Shown: piece after piece, positions 34,157 through 47,440 of the stretch
Numbering within the stretch: position 1 is the stretch's first letter
Layout of the letters: the number at the start of each line of letters is the position of its first letter
NCBI RefSeq assembly: GCF_000003855.2
Contig: NW_003101678.1
Span: 2,948,803-3,012,802, forward strand
Source of the DNA: Blastomyces gilchristii SLH14081
Taxonomy: Eukaryota; Ascomycota; Eurotiomycetes; Onygenales; Ajellomycetaceae
Length of the DNA stretch: 64,000 nt
Direction of reading: 5' to 3'
Translations under genes and position numbers: made by a program
Notes under the pieces: generated by a model
Database searches by the model: none
What the model was told of the DNA's origin: nothing
The model's input: only the letters and a program-made list of their open reading frames with translations

Positions 34157-37049
34157 TTTCCATGGTTTGGTCTGAACCCAAACGGGGCATGTTATGATTT
34201 ATTCCGGGGTAACGTTACTGGAACCATTCGAAGGCGTGGGGATTTCAAAGCCTCCTAAGGATCCTATCCTTGGCCTGGTTTTCCTTTGTTTTCCCCACTG
34301 AAGTTTGGAAGTTTGGGCCGAGTGGGGTTTTTATTTTTATTTTTTATTTTATTTCATTTTGATTTGATTTTGATTTGATTTTGTGGATTTGTTTTTCGTA
34401 TGGTATTTATTGTATTTTATTTGTTGATATTGTGCTAACGCCCATCCATCCCATCCCGTGCAGAATGATCAACACCATCATTATTATTCAACTCCCTCTC
34501 ACCGCTATGTTGAACGGCATCTCGGAACTGGCCGTGCAGCTACTAGTCCGGATGCTACCAATGGTTCTGCAGGGCGAAACTCATCTGCAAAGCGCAAACT
34601 AGTCAGCGCAAATAATGACACCAGTCTCGTGTTTAACTACGACTACGACTACGACTACGATCATGATGATACCCCAAAGGGCCCGTTGCATGCTATCGAA
34701 AACGATGCTACTACCAACACTCTAGAAGTTCCTGCACCCCAGTATGGAAATGGGAATGGGAATGGGAACGGCAACGGCACTTCTAAATCGTCGCCAAAGC
34801 GTATGCGCTCGAATGAATGGTTGTTGAAGAGTAGAGAAGTCAACGTGAGTCCCAGCCAGATCCCTGGTAGCGGGAAGAAGGATTCGACGAACTCGCGCCT
34901 GCGCTCGAGGCGGAGACAGTCTCAGGGCAAGTCGCAGAATGGTTATCGCTCCGTCTCTGCTTCTGCTTCTGTTTCTGCTTCTGCCACTGAGTCTGCTTCT
35001 GCCACTGCGGAGGGAGAGCGCAGATCTCGATTCCTCGAGGGCAGTATGAATGATCGCGTCAGTGAAAAGCCGCCCAGCAATTACATTGGAGAGGATGTAG
35101 ATGATGCCATTGGCCGATACATGACTGGTGACGATGAAGAGTGCACTGGAGGGAGCATTAGTACGTCCGGCAGCCGCCCGGTATATGGCCATTCGTATAC
35201 ATCATCAACTGCAACTACAACTTCAATGAGCTCTGTGGCCACGGATACAACAAGTGCGAAACAATCTGGACTCCTCAGATTCGGACAAGCTATTGCCTCG
35301 GCATTTAACCCCTTTGGCGTGTGGAATAATGTTTCAGAGATCTGGAATGGGCCGCAGGACGTGACGAAGGCCCCCACTCCATCGGTGTCGACTGGTCCCA
35401 AAACGCACAAGGAAATCCTTGCAGAACGCCAGGTACAGGCCGAGAAAGCGTATGCAGAACTTAAGGCTGCTGGGTACCAAGGCACCGTGAAAAGCACCTC
35501 GGCAAGTTACAGGGGACATCCAAGCCAGGAAAAGGGCAGCGTCAAGAAATCAAAACATCCGTTCTTCGCCGCCCGAACGCCTCAGCAACAGCATAAACAT
35601 AAACCCGTTCGCTCCATTTCTTCTACTTTCAGCAAGGATAACCTCCTCAGCCCGTCGAAATCGGCGATTCGCGCTTCGTTTCAGGATTTGCGTAAAGCTG
35701 CGTCATATATCAATCTCCCGTTAACCCCGAAGCGTGGAGATTCCATCGATAAGGAAAATAATGCTATTATCAATGATGATGGCGAGGATGAGAGCTCTAA
35801 ACATGTTCGAAAACAGGTGTCTCGCAGGCATCTGGAGAAGCAGCGGAAGTTGAGGAAGAAGGTTAGTAATTTGGAAAGTCAGCTGGAGCGGGCGAAGAGG
35901 CAGTTGAGTATGGTGTCGGGAGAACTAGTCGATATTGGCGACGAGAGCAAGAATGGGAGTAGAAGTGCAAGTGCAATGTCAAGCGCGAATGGCAGTGCGA
36001 GCATGAATGTAACTGAGGACGATGGAGAACTCGATTCTGCGCCGCCCATACCTCCCCCACATCGCGAGGGGATCAAAGTTGGACAGAGGAAGAAATTTGT
36101 CCCCGGCGTGTTGCCCTCACTACCCTCCGAGCGGATATTGCTTGGTCAGATGGCGGATAAGCCGACGAATAGGACGTTGTTTACCGGCGCAACACCACTA
36201 GGCCCTCGGGCTCTAGATGCAGAGGATAGAAATAAAAGTATGTCGCCTCATAGACTCAGGAAAACGAGGAAAGGGAGGATCGTAGCGCCTGCGACAAGCT
36301 CGCGACACACGAGCAATTCGACACTGGCATCGGACATCCACGGGAAGGAACATTGCGATAACGGCGCGGTTTCATATCCAGAAGAAGAAGGAGAGGAAGA
36401 ACGAGGAGAAGAGCATACAAGGCCCCTCGAGTCCTCGTCAGTCTCGAAACGGAACCCAGCAACTCGAAAACACAGACTCCAGAAATCCGCGCCATCGTCC
36501 TCTTTCCCTTCCTCTTCGCACATGGAAAATACCCCTTCCCCTTCCGCCGCTTCCGCCGCTCGCTATAACAGCAATAACCAACCCAATCCCAACCCTGCCA
36601 ACCCAAAACCCACAACCCCCCGCCGCCGCCGCTCCTCGACGACTTTCCCAACCAAGAACCCTACTCCTACCCCTACCTACAACACCTACAACAGCACCAC
36701 CACCACCACCACAGACACAGACACAGACACAGACACACCTACAAGCACACAGCGCACCACAACCAACGCTCCCCCTCCCAAATACCAATCACGCCGCACC
36801 GGCAACAGCCCGCGACACGACCACGACCGTAGTCATCAAAATGACACCGATTCCGCCGATGCCCATGCCCATGCCCATGCCCATGCCGACGACATCCCAC
36901 CCGTCCCGCCGCTGCCGCACAATATCGTGCTTGGCGCGAGTGCGCGACGGCGGCTGGAGATGCAGAGGGAGAAAATGGGGGGCCAGTTGGGGCGTGGGCA
37001 GGTAAAGCAGCACCAGCAGGAATTTGACTGGCCGGAGGACTTTTTGTGA
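33886..37049 (+). CDS. Low-complexity protein with a short coiled coil, function unknown
   Basis: I do not recognise a named family with certainty. Two exons are likely: 33886-34059 (MGKERQWDDGSHQNR...) and 34464-37049, joined in phase 0 by a long 404-bp intron (donor gttggt, acceptor gtgcag), giving 919 residues. Non-repetitive parts that look conserved are AIASAFNPFGVWNNVSEIWNG, HKEILAERQVQAEKAYAELK and ASYINLPLTPKRGDSIDKEN, then a basic coiled coil (RRHLEKQRKLRKKVSNLESQLERAKRQL), FVPGVLPSLPSERILLGQM, and IPPVPPLPHNIVLGASARRRLEMQREK near the end. Between them are peptide repeats coded by microsatellites: DY, GN, SA, DT, and HA. The coiled coil and basic, disordered character suggest a scaffold or nucleic-acid-associated protein, but that is inference. 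The first exon is the least certain part. Confidence 0.72.
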
Positions 37050-38095
37050 ATGGTCGGCTGTTTCTTCTTTTCTTTTCTTTTTCTTGTTTGCTCGTGGTGT
37101 GGTGGAGGATGGGTGTCGCTGGGTTTCCTTTTAGGGGAGCGTTTTCTCACTTCTGTCTTTTTTTTGTATGGATGGCTCCTTGTGTGAGTTTTGTGGGATT
37201 GATTGCTTTATTTTGCATTTTAAAATAAATGTGTTAGTTAGTAAATCTTGTCATCTTTCGGGGGGTTGTTTATAAGGAAGGGTGGTGAGGGAGATAGATA
37301 GATGTTCTCTGATTGAATTTTTTTTTTTATATTTTATATTTTATATTTTTTCCCCCCTTGTTTTGGGGCAGTGGGACAAACATGTATGTATGGTCTGGGA
37401 GCTGGCGCAATTTTGATGTTGATTGGATTCGGGGGGGGGCCATATAGTATAGGTATTTGGAGGATGCGAACATGTCAGTTTGTTCACCTTTTAGTTTCCT
37501 CTTGTCTTGTCTGGTGGTTTTTTCCCAGCCCGTCCGAGTTTCCTTACTCTTCTCATTGCCCGGATAGTGTTTTGAGTTTTGGTGTTGAGAATTGGACTTT
37601 GTTGATTCCAGCGATCCATTTATCACGAGTGGGTTGGTTGGTTTGTGAATGAATACTGGTTTAAATGATTTTGAATTTTTTTGTTTGTTTTCACATTCTT
37701 TTTGTTCTGTCATATGAAAAAAAAAAAAAAAAAATGATCAAAAGAGTGATTGGGTAAGTGACTGCTGAATTTTTATTAAACTGAATTAAGAATGCTGAGC
37801 CATCCCATCCCACCCCCTAAAAAGGGCCGGCCCATGTTCATCTACATACTGTACTAATCAGATGTTTTGATGCAAAATATCGTTGAGAGGTCAAGCAGCC
37901 CTCTCCAAGATACTCCACGCCGCTGGGCCATTCAAAACTGACTCGATAGGAGAACAGAGAATCATCAGAGATAGAATAAACCACCCACCCAACCCTGCAC
38001 GAGAAGTAACAATATGGACAAGACAACCCATCAACCCCATCAAAATAGTTCAAAGACTGAAAAAAAGAAAATGTTAAAACAAGCCAGGAAGCAAA
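37050..38095. other. Convergent intergenic region
   Basis: 3' flanks of the low-complexity gene (+) and the transporter (-). T-rich stretches, an A17 run at 37717-37733 and a G run near 37432-37438 are seen; no gene. Confidence 0.55.
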
Positions 38096-39824
38096 TCACA
38101 GATACCATCGGAAATCCTCCGAAGCCGGACCATCTCTCAACTTCTTCGTCGACACATCCCGCGCCTTGATGCTGAAGCCCTGCCGGCGGTCGCGGCGCTT
38201 ATTATCCCACAACATGTAAAAGCCCAGGCAGGCCACGATGAGCGCGCCCGCGGCGCCAAAGGACGCGGTCGTGATCAGCGCAGGCTCGTACTTGGGCTTG
38301 TCCTTTTCCCGGAAGATGTTGCTGCTGACGATGCCCATGACGTTGGCGAGCGGGATTCCGACGGAGGTAAGCATCATGCGGCGGCCCTCGTGCGCGATGT
38401 TGTTGTTGTACCATGTACTCAGCAGCACGGAGGGGGCAGAGGTACCCCACGTCATCATGAAGCAGGCGAAATAGGCCACCTGGATCTGGGCCTGGACGTC
38501 GTCGATGGCAGCGTAGATGATGAAGCCGGTGAAGGTGAGGACGAAGCCGAGGACGATGAAGGGGAAGCGGATGCGGGCGAAGTCGGACGAGAAGGCGAGG
38601 ACGAGAAGCATCACGGCGCCGGTGCAGTTGGGGGCGACGGTGTACAGGTTCGTTTTCACGGTGGAGTAGCCCAGGCGCTGGATAATTTGGGGCATGAAGA
38701 GGGCGACGGATTGGATGGGGATACCCAGGCAGATCTCGACGGCAAGGAAGGCATATGAGATCGGCTGCTTGAAGATGCGGACTGCTTCGCGGAAGCTGAA
38801 TTTCTCGTCGACGACGGAACTGGAATCGACCTGGATGCGGTGGAAGGCCAGGGCTTTTTCCTGCTCGTTGAGGAACTTCGCTTTGGCAGCGCTCAGGGGC
38901 AGGTACCAGTATGCGAAGACTGCAAAGATAACACTGGCGGCTCCTTCGATGAGGAAGAGATAGCGCCAGCCCTCCAGGGAGGTATTTTCGATTCTGAAGA
39001 CGGCGAAGGAGAGCAGGCCCGAGAAGGCGTTGGCGATGTTGGACGCCGCATAGAAGAGCGCGAGACGACGCGCGAGCTCACCACGTCGGTAGAAAGTCGT
39101 CAAATAGTAGATCACCAGTGGGAAGAAGCCAGATTCTGCCATCCCAAGGAACCAGCGCAGGGCGAACATGCCGCTGAAGTTCTTAGCGGTGGCGGAGAGA
39201 AGAGTCATTAAGCCGAAAGTGAACATAAGAATGGGTAAAACGCGGGCAGGGTTGAACTTTTTGCCCAGCATAGCAACTGGTGGAGCGAAGATCACATAAG
39301 GGACAAAGAAAATGGAGAGCAGAAGGTTGTATTGGCCCTCCTTGAAGTTGAGATCTATTTTCCTCTAGCCGTTAGTTTCTGATTTTGTGTTTCAACGGAA
39401 CCGACAGAGCGGCGGATAATGGGATTTTTTTTGCCCCTTACCTGTGCTCAAACCATCGGTCTGGGCATTGCCCAAGTTGCCTTTATCTAGCGCATTGAAT
39501 AGATCTAATCAAATATGGTCAGCTCGACAGTGTTCGCGGATGCCATTGCGCTCTGGGGTGAATTCTTTTCTTTTCTTTTCTTTTTTCTTTTCGTTTTCAC
39601 TTACACATGATAGCCAAAACAGGCATCAGGCGGACATCAAACTTCCTGCATAGAGCTCGCTCTGCCTTGTGGTCCGTGATGACCGCAGTGGTCTCATCGT
39701 ATTTCCCGTCACCCTGGGATGAGTTCCTCTCTAGCTGGCCCGCGGACTCGTAAGCCAGCTCATCTTTGGAAATGTCATCGACCGCAGTCTTGTGGTCGAC
39801 TGCTGCTGGTTTATCCAAAGTCAT
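38096..39824 (-). CDS. MFS transporter, anion:cation symporter (Dal5/Tna1-like) family
   Basis: Plasma-membrane proton-coupled symporter of the ACS family, whose fungal members carry allantoate, nicotinate, biotin, pantothenate and other organic anions; the substrate here is not predictable. Three exons on the minus strand, 39824-39605, 39504-39442 and 39354-38096, give 513 residues. The splice joins rebuild the family motif YLFNALDKGNLGNAQTDGLSTDLNFKEGQYN. Further marks are LRWFLGMAESGFFP, YYLTTFYRRGELARRLALFY, EGWRYLFLIEG and a Trp/Asn-rich MTWGTSAPSVLLSTWYNNNIAHEGRR in the C-terminal half. The start MTLDKPAAV was chosen because the upstream in-frame extension looks like leader DNA. Intron 1 carries a (TTTTC)n tract. 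Confidence 0.9.
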
Positions 39825-41644
39825 GTCGGATTGATGCCGGATAGGGTTTTTGTAATGGCAGATAAAAGGACGAGTGAGTCTCTTTTGAATAATATAATAA
39901 ACCTGTACCGGTGGTTCGGTAGCTAGGTAATTATTTGCTGAAGGGGGACTGAAAGACAAAGGATGTAGGGGGGAGGGGAGGTGGGGGAGTTGATGGCCAG
40001 GGATCAATGCCTCTGCTTCGCAAAGATATAGAGCAAGGTTGTTACTCTGAAAGGCCACGAGGATTGAGAAAAAAGGGAGGAGAGCTGGGGGGATTTATAT
40101 ATACGCGACAGATGATTATTTCGCCCTAGCTTACGATCTTCCAAGCTTCCTATTCACGGGGAATTAGGTCGAGGAGAGAGAAAGATACACCCTTTTTCCC
40201 AGGCTACTATCCAATGGTGTTGGACAGACACACGAGGAGATTCGCAGCGTAAGCGAATAAGTCTCTCTCCCTTCCGCTCTAGCTGCTGGGTGATAACGAG
40301 GTGGATGAGCGGAAACTCTCTCTCCTTTCCCTTCCTCAGTCAGATATTGTTGATCAGAAATCCTGAAGGCTGAAAGCTAGCTGAGATAGAGCTATGACGG
40401 CGGGCGTGGGGGTTAGTTAGCTGTGCGCTTCGAGGCCCGTCAAACGCCCAGGTTGCCACATGTATCATATCATGTACGGAGTATGCAGCCCACCTTTCGT
40501 AGTCCCGTCCCGTCCAAACCTGAGAAGAGGCAGATGTTGGGGGTCCATTTTCCCTCCCTTTCCCCCCAGCCGAGAGTATCGCTGGCAGGCGGTCAATTTA
40601 CTTTCCCCCTGGAGTGGTACCGTTTGCGGGGGAGAAGAGCTATTCGGCGAACAGATTCCCTCAAACAAGATACCAGCGAAGTCAATGTCCTCGGCTAATG
40701 GTTTGATTGGTACACCCAGACAAGCGGGGCGCTTCTAGCGGTTTTCTGCGACGGCGGGAAACGTAGACCAGGATCCAACTCCGCATTTTGGAGGCCAGAC
40801 AGCTGGGGGCGCCCTAGCTAGCGCTGGTGTGGGGAGAACACGCGGTGGTGGTGTTGGTGGTGGTGGTGGAAGTTGAATCTTCCTTCTTCCCTTCCCTGGC
40901 GGCCAAGAACGCTCGGCAGCAGAGAATGAAACGAGGTGGCCCAACATCATCAAGTAACCTTACGGGAAAAACGCCAGAAAAAAAGTACTCCGTCCGTCGA
41001 GTTTTACCTCCTCCACGACAATCTCCTGCTGCTGAGAAATCTTGAGCCTTGTCTCCAGTGATCCGAGCTTGCTTAGTGCTTCGTGGGGTGCTGCTTGGGG
41101 GTTGGAAAGCCTTAATTTTTATACTCCGCCGTATACTCGAGATAGAAATGGACAAAGGATTGATATGATATTTATTCATACAAGAAAAAGAATAAAAGTT
41201 AAACATAATAAAAATAAAATATTATAAAAATAAAAATAAAAATAAAAATAATAAAATAAAATAAAATAAAATAAAATAAAAAGTAAAAAGCATCTGCAGT
41301 CAGGCCCATGTTCACTCCTTGCTCAACTTCCAGATTGAATCCCACTCGACTCGCTCATGCAGATCTGCTACAGCTTTCTCCCACTCTTCTTATCTTCTTC
41401 TGTTCATGCATGTTCATACACATATATGTAATGTACTATCAATTAACCTGGTTTCTTCAAAGAGAAAAGATAGTAAAATTACTACTATATTGATAGCAAT
41501 TGTCAACATATGCAGGGCACTGGGATACCGCATATATATACTGTAACAGTGTCCATCTTGGAGGGGAAAAAATATAGAAAAAAAAATCATTCTGCATTCA
41601 TTTTGATGCTACCCTACCTCATCACAACCTCATCATTGAACGGC

Positions 41645-41691
<47 letters not shown>

Positions 41692-42300
41692 CACTTGCCG
41701 GAATGTAATCTGTATGCATGGCATGTTTCATTCTGGATAGTCAGTCTACTTTGTGATATTGTTAGCTGGGGGTCACAGGCGGTAAGACTCCCCTCGTCGC
41801 TCGCTCTGCCTCTTATTATTGTAATGGACTGGGGTGTGAGGTAAAACTAATCCACACCGGTTCCATATATGTGCACTATTTAATTCAAGGATGTGGTTGT
41901 GAGCAGCCCATTATTCTCTAGACATGAACAAGAAAAAGTGCCAGCGAGGCAATTTTCAGCAAGGGAGATTTTTTGATTATTTTTTGATATTGCTGTTTCG
42001 TTTTGCGAGCTAATTCTGGGGATATAAAATGCTGCCGCGTCCTTGTACGCAGCGTAGTTACCATTGAAGATAGCAACTGAACTGGCTGGAAAAAAAGCAA
42101 TAATCACGCCAATGCGTTTAGTTCGCCAGCCTCATCGGCCCAAAAATGTGCCCCCCCAAAGCTTAACAGAACAATTGGTCTGGTTGGGGACATCAAATCA
42201 CATCACTTTGGGGCCCAGGAGAAGCGAAAGGGACAGCAAAATGCATTTTTAGAAACTAGTTGAACAAAAACAATAGAGGAACCAACTGCAGAAGACCAAT
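39825..42300. other. Intergenic, AT-rich in the middle
   Basis: No gene is seen. It contains a recurrent 9-mer at 40475-40483, an A/T-rich (AAAAT)n stretch at 41,205-41,285 and a 42-base A run at 41646-41687. Confidence 0.5.
41646..41687. repeat. Poly(A) run of 42
   Basis: Uninterrupted A run; could be a decayed retroposon tail or simple slippage. I find no flanking duplication. Confidence 0.9.
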
Positions 42301-43412
42301 TTATAGGAATTTCTTACAACCCTCCACCATATATGTAATCGAGTCCTTGCCCGCCTGCAGCACTCCATCCATCGCCAGGAACGGATGAGGCATTCCCTCC
42401 ATAACATGCAGGTCATAGTGCACGCCGGCCTTCTTCAACTTCTCAGCATACTTCTCTCCCTCGCTCCTCAGCACATCAAGCTCCCCAACCATGATGATTG
42501 CAGGCGCCACGCTAGCCCAAGTGGGCGAGTCATCGGGATAAAACAGCGGGCTGGCTTCCGGGTTCGCCCACTCTGATTTCTGGGGCAGATAGTGGTGTCT
42601 ATACCACAGCATCTTGGCGGCGGGGAGTGCGGGGATGTGCTCGTAGTCGCGGTAGGAGGGGGTGTTGCTGACGTCGGCTGTGTTGTCCATGACGGGCACG
42701 CTGAGTAGCTGCACTTTCAATGGGGAGAAGTTGCGTGCAACGGCCCGATGCGTCATAACGGCGGCGAGGTTGCCGCCTGCACTGGAGCCTCCCACGCCGA
42801 TGCGCGAGGTGTTCAGGTTAAGATGCTTGCCTCCCTCTGCCAAGGCCCAGAGGAGGGCTTCCCAGCAGTCGTGCACGGCGGCGGGGAATGGGTTTTCAGG
42901 AGCGAGTCTGACGAGCGGGGATTTAGTATAACAAAAAAAGAAAAAAAGAAAAAAAGAGAGAAAAAAAAAAGTACTATCATTCTCGCACGCAATTAAGAAA
43001 CGAAGAAAAAGACCAACCTATAATCAACAGTAATAACCACACACTGCGCCCTGGCGCAAATGTTCGTACAGACAACATTCTCCGTCTCAATATTCCCAAG
43101 CACCCATCCGCCGCCGTGGAAGTAAACAAGCGCTGGCCACCCGCCCTCCGGCGGCTTGTCCGCGATCGGCGTAAAGCATCGCACGTTCACGTCTGGGCCT
43201 TCGCTCTCCTTGCGTTTAATGGCGATGTCTTCTTGCTTTCCCACTGGTATCAATGGGCCAGCGCCTGGTATTAGGACGCCGGAAGTGCGCGAGGCAGCAA
43301 CGGACCGGAGATGTACCTGTTCCTGGTTGATGATGTGTTTGTTATAGAAAGCGACGTATTCCGGGTGGATTTTTGAGGCCACGGATTCGTGCAGCGGGTA
43401 TGGAGGTGGCAT
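42301..43412 (-). CDS. Alpha/beta-hydrolase, HSL-type esterase/lipase
   Basis: Carboxylester hydrolase of the hormone-sensitive-lipase family. Two exons, 43412-43018 and 42907-42301, give 333 residues; the 110-bp intron lies inside the conserved DYRLAPENPFPAAVHD motif and is restored exactly by splicing. The oxyanion-hole motif HGGGW is at residues 99-103 and the nucleophile motif GGSSAGGN at 171-178, with Ser174 in GxSxG. A candidate acidic residue is in GELDVLRSEG and the catalytic His in GMPHPFL near the C-terminus. There is no signal peptide, so it is probably intracellular. It could act on small esters or lactones; the substrate is unknown. Confidence 0.92.
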
Positions 43413-46233
43413 TGTGACAGAGATGGAAGTGGGTTGTTTCTTTTTTTCTTTCTCCCTGGTTTTTTTGCTTTTTGCTCTGTTTGTTCACACTATTCGGTTT
43501 CTTTTCTTTCTATCTCCCTTTTTTTCTTTCCTTTTTATTCCTAGAACAGTAGAATGATATTTTCCCAGCGTCGATGGTAGGGTAGGGCAATGAAACGACG
43601 TGATAGTCTCTACGTTATTAAAGCCAAAAGATTCTCCAGCCTCGGGCCGACCGCTCGCTGGCTGATGCAAAAGCATATACTGTATGTAGTGGAACCGCTG
43701 CTGCTGGCAAGTTGGCAACCCACTCGACCCCCAAATAATCATGTATCCATATGTTGTGCTCGTGAACCTTCGCGCACCCTGATGCTCGGCCCCCAGCTTG
43801 ATCTGACAATTACCAACAACAAGTGTTGGGCATCCATCTCTTACCCGGCGAAGCTAGCCAAAACTTTCATACTTTGCAGATTCACATATGCCCCTGCGAC
43901 AGAGGTTCCCCCTCCCGTTCCCCTCCCCCCCTCCTCCTCCTCCCCCCACGCTGAAATTCAGCGTTCACGCCTTCTCTAGTGTGGGGGAAACATTTCTGGG
44001 GGAAAGATGTCGAAAAGTTCATTCGCAACAAACACGGTTTCCAAAAATATCGGCGCACGCACTGGATCAAATCCCATGGCATCCCACCGACAAAAGGACG
44101 TGGGGGGTATGTATGTATGTATGGCGTGTGCCTTTGGCCCTTTGGTATGTAATCACAGCCAGGTCTTTTCATGTGTTCATGATGGTTAAAGCTGTCGGCG
44201 CTAAAGGAGTTGTTGGCCTTGCTCGCTGTTGGATATGCCGAGCCCCCCCCCCCCGTGCTTCGTGTGACCAGCCACAGGATGTCGGTGATGTGTTTTTTGA
44301 GGTTGCTTGTCTGTTCACGGTCCAAAATCTCACACCCATCGCGAAGCTCAATCAATACTAGTATAAACACTGTGGGAGCTAAGCTTTTTGTTATTGGGGG
44401 TTAGAGTGTTTGATTTCTCAGGAAAGCTTAGGTAGTGTCCACGGGTATTAGAGCTTGCTATCCTCCGCCGCGTATAGAACCACCGTTGCGGGTAGAAAAC
44501 AAGGGGAAAATTAAGCCAGAAGAAGAAGAAGAAGAAGAAGAAGAAGAAGAAGATTGTAGCCGATTGACTCCAAGAATTTTCACATTATTACCTGGAAAAC
44601 TACGCAGTTTCGTCGCATGGGAGTCTCACCTTTCAGCCAGTAGATCTTTAGTTACGTATGTCAATACCAAATTGGGAATCTAGCCCTAACTTCCCAGGGA
44701 ATATAAGTCTAAAAATAAACTGCTCATTGTCTGCCCCCATGCCTTGACATTCTTGACATTCTTGACAGTCTTGAGTCTTGCCCTTCCCTTCCCGACGTCG
44801 TATCTGCTTCTCCTTCAGGCAATAAGTCCACCCGAGCGGGTTTGCGGGTTACATCACTAACTTCCCTCTCTGTTGCAGAATCGAAGGGTTTTTTTTGTTT
44901 TTTGAGTGAGAGAGGGAGTGGAGAACTCCGAACGACGAGCGGCGCGCGCGCCGCTTCACTTAGTTGACCCCGCGGGCATGAAGATCACTTCTTGGGATGG
45001 GATGGGTGGTTTGGACGTACACAGTACGCTTGGTGCTGGACTGGGATGTTTACAGGGCGGCGGGCGAGTGAGTGTGCGAAGAATACTTACTTTCCTTTTC
45101 GGGTTGCTCAGTTTTTGACGGAATTTCTCTTGAAAACGTGATGGATCGAATCGGCGCGTGGTGCAAGGACGCTTTGGTAGTTAACTTAACAGCTAACCAA
45201 CTATCTATGAAAAGTCCAGGGGCTGGCTGTCTCTCAGCAACTGCATGTGGCCTATTATGATATTGGAGACTTGGATGGTTGACTGGGTGTGTCTTTGAAC
45301 GACCTACAACTACATACCTACCTTGGCATATCATATCGTACTATACTACAGTCTATGTAGTCTATACCAACCATACTTGCATAAATCCCCCCACAGCCGG
45401 TAAATGTAAACCCACCCACCCTCCCCTTCCCTCCCTCCTAGCTCTCTCTCTCCTGCGATGTACTGTGCATATACATACATACATACATACTTTAGCGAAC
45501 CCGACCGAGTCCTGAATCAGCCATCCTATCCTATCCATTCTCAAGCCCATCATCAGAACGCCGATGGATTAGCCGTGTGTGGCTTGTCTATGCCGATAGG
45601 AGGGCGCAAGGGAATTCTTGGTGGATTGCGGGCGTGGGATGGGTGCGTGGGGTTGCTTAGGATGCGTGGGGGGAATGGGGGGGGTGTGTGGGTTCTGGGC
45701 CGGCATTCGTATTGGTCGGGTGGAATTTTCTTGGAAGTTGAGTTACTATGTAAGTTACAGGGACTAGGACTAGTTCCATCGCGTTTGGAAATAGGCGAGG
45801 TTTTCTAAAATTGTTTAAAATGGATGCGGGTTGGGTTGATATTATCCCTGGTCATTTGTTATTATTGTTCGGGCAAAGGGGTGAATTGATTGGGGTGTTC
45901 AATGGGGGTGGTTTCTTTTTATTTTTATTTTTTATATTTTATTTTTATTTATACTTTTGATATTCTTAAAGTATAAAAATTTCAGAATGAAAAGGAGTCA
46001 TTGGCTGAAGATCAAATAATACCTTCTCATATAGGAGAATACTTCCAATTGAGTAAAAAGGCCGTGAATCTTATTTTATGCAACATGCTGAGTTAATGAA
46101 TGCCACTGGGCGCACGTAAATATGCTTTAAAACATAAAGAGGAATTCCAAACTCTCAAAAGAAAAGGGGAAAAAAACAAGAAAACTAGTTACAAAAGAGG
46201 AATCCAATCAAAAAAACAGAGTAAATAACCCCG
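43413..46233. other. Intergenic, no convincing gene
   Basis: 2.8 kb with short overlapping frames only. A (GAA)n repeat at 44519-44552 creates an artefactual poly-Glu frame. A (CATA)n repeat lies near 45,470-45,490. Confidence 0.5.
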
Positions 46234-47235
46234 TTATAACGAGCGCTCATACTCAACAAGCTCCCTAAACTCCCTTTTATAGCTTTCCTGCATCGACTCC
46301 GTCGGTCTGGGCAGCGGCTTGCGCGCGAACCCACCGTACCCCAGGTGCGACTTCATCGCAGATTTAATCCCTACCACCCCCCCCTGAATAGCCGCCCAAT
46401 CTCCCCGGGCCAAAACCTCCTGCGCACTGCGCGCTTCCGCCAGCTTCCCTTGCGCATACAGATCCATTACCTGCACGCACGTCTTGGGTGCAATGTTGGC
46501 AATGCCGCCGATGATCCCTGATCCCCCGCTGATGAGCGTTTGTATCGTAAAGTCTCCTGAGCCACCGAGACATAGGAAGGGGGCTGGGGAGGATTTGTTG
46601 CTGTTGTTGGTGCTTCCTTGGGCGGCGGCAACGCGGTTCAATTTACCCGTGTTGCCGCAGGTGAATTTGCACCCGATGATATTGGGATGTTCGCTCAGCG
46701 CGATGATGGTATCGGAGTCCAAATCTAGCCCTGAAACGGCCGGAGGGTAATTGTATATGATAATCGGCAGCGGGGACGCATCCGCTACGTCACGGAAGAA
46801 CTGCAGCACCGAATCTGGCAGCAGGAGCGCCTTGTAATACGACGCGGCGAGAACCAGGGCGTAATCAGCACCGGCCGCATGGGCCTGCTGGCAGAGCCTG
46901 ATCGTTTCCCGGGTCGATTGTGCACTACAGCCGACGATGAGAGGCATGTTGGGGAAGCCGGCGCTATCTAGTGCTTTGCGGGTGGTTTCGATGGCCGTGA
47001 TGCGTTCCTCGTTGGATAGATGGACGGCCTCGCCGTTTGAGCCGTGGACGGCCAGGCCGGTCACGCCAGCTTGTGCTAGATTGACGGCATGTTTGCCGAT
47101 TGCCTGCGTATCGAGATCCTCTGTTTCGTCCTCGAAGAAGCATACGGTTGGCACGTAGACGCCCGGTTGCAGTGGGCGATGGGGTCGGTCGCTGCCGTTT
47201 TCGCGGGTTTCTTTATGAGTGGATATTGGAGACAT
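46234..47235 (-). CDS. Dihydrodipicolinate synthase / N-acetylneuraminate lyase family aldolase
   Basis: Class I, Schiff-base aldolase or lyase of the DapA superfamily; fungal members act on 2-keto-3-deoxy sugar acids, 4-hydroxy-2-oxoglutarate and similar keto acids rather than in lysine synthesis (fungi use the aminoadipate route). It is a single exon of 333 residues. The GSNGEA motif (65-70) binds the carboxylate, Tyr161 lies in YNYP, and the Schiff-base lysine is Lys190 in GCKFT. GGSGIIGG follows in the later barrel. A short insert of Asn/Ser after residue ~205 (STNNSNKSS) is a surface loop. The cytosol is likely. L-threo-3-deoxyhexulosonate aldolase of galacturonate breakdown is one possibility, but the sequence alone does not decide. 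Confidence 0.88.
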   Translation of the reverse strand: MSPISTHKETRENGSDRPHRPLQPGVYVPTVCFFEDETEDLDTQAIGKHAVNLAQAGVTGLAVHGSNGEAVHLSNEERITAIETTRKALDSAGFPNMPLIVGCSAQSTRETIRLCQQAHAAGADYALVLAASYYKALLLPDSVLQFFRDVADASPLPIIIYNYPPAVSGLDLDSDTIIALSEHPNIIGCKFTCGNTGKLNRVAAAQGSTNNSNKSSPAPFLCLGGSGDFTIQTLISGGSGIIGGIANIAPKTCVQVMDLYAQGKLAEARSAQEVLARGDWAAIQGGVVGIKSAMKSHLGYGGFARKPLPRPTESMQESYKREFRELVEYERSL

Positions 47236-47401
47236 ATTGACAATCGCAGAGGAAAGAGGTTTTCAATCGTCTGCGATTTTTCTTATTTTTGTTATAAAAG
47301 GATATAAGATGCTGGAAAACGAGGGTTGAGATTTAGAAGATCTCTATTGGAGGGGAACGAATGGGGGGTGGTTGAGAAAGTGGTCCCTTAAAGCGAATGT
47401 T

Positions 47402-47440
<39 letters not shown>

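Noticed and set aside
44435..44683. Frame with a poly-Glu run
   Set aside because: Created by the (GAA)n microsatellite; no other support.
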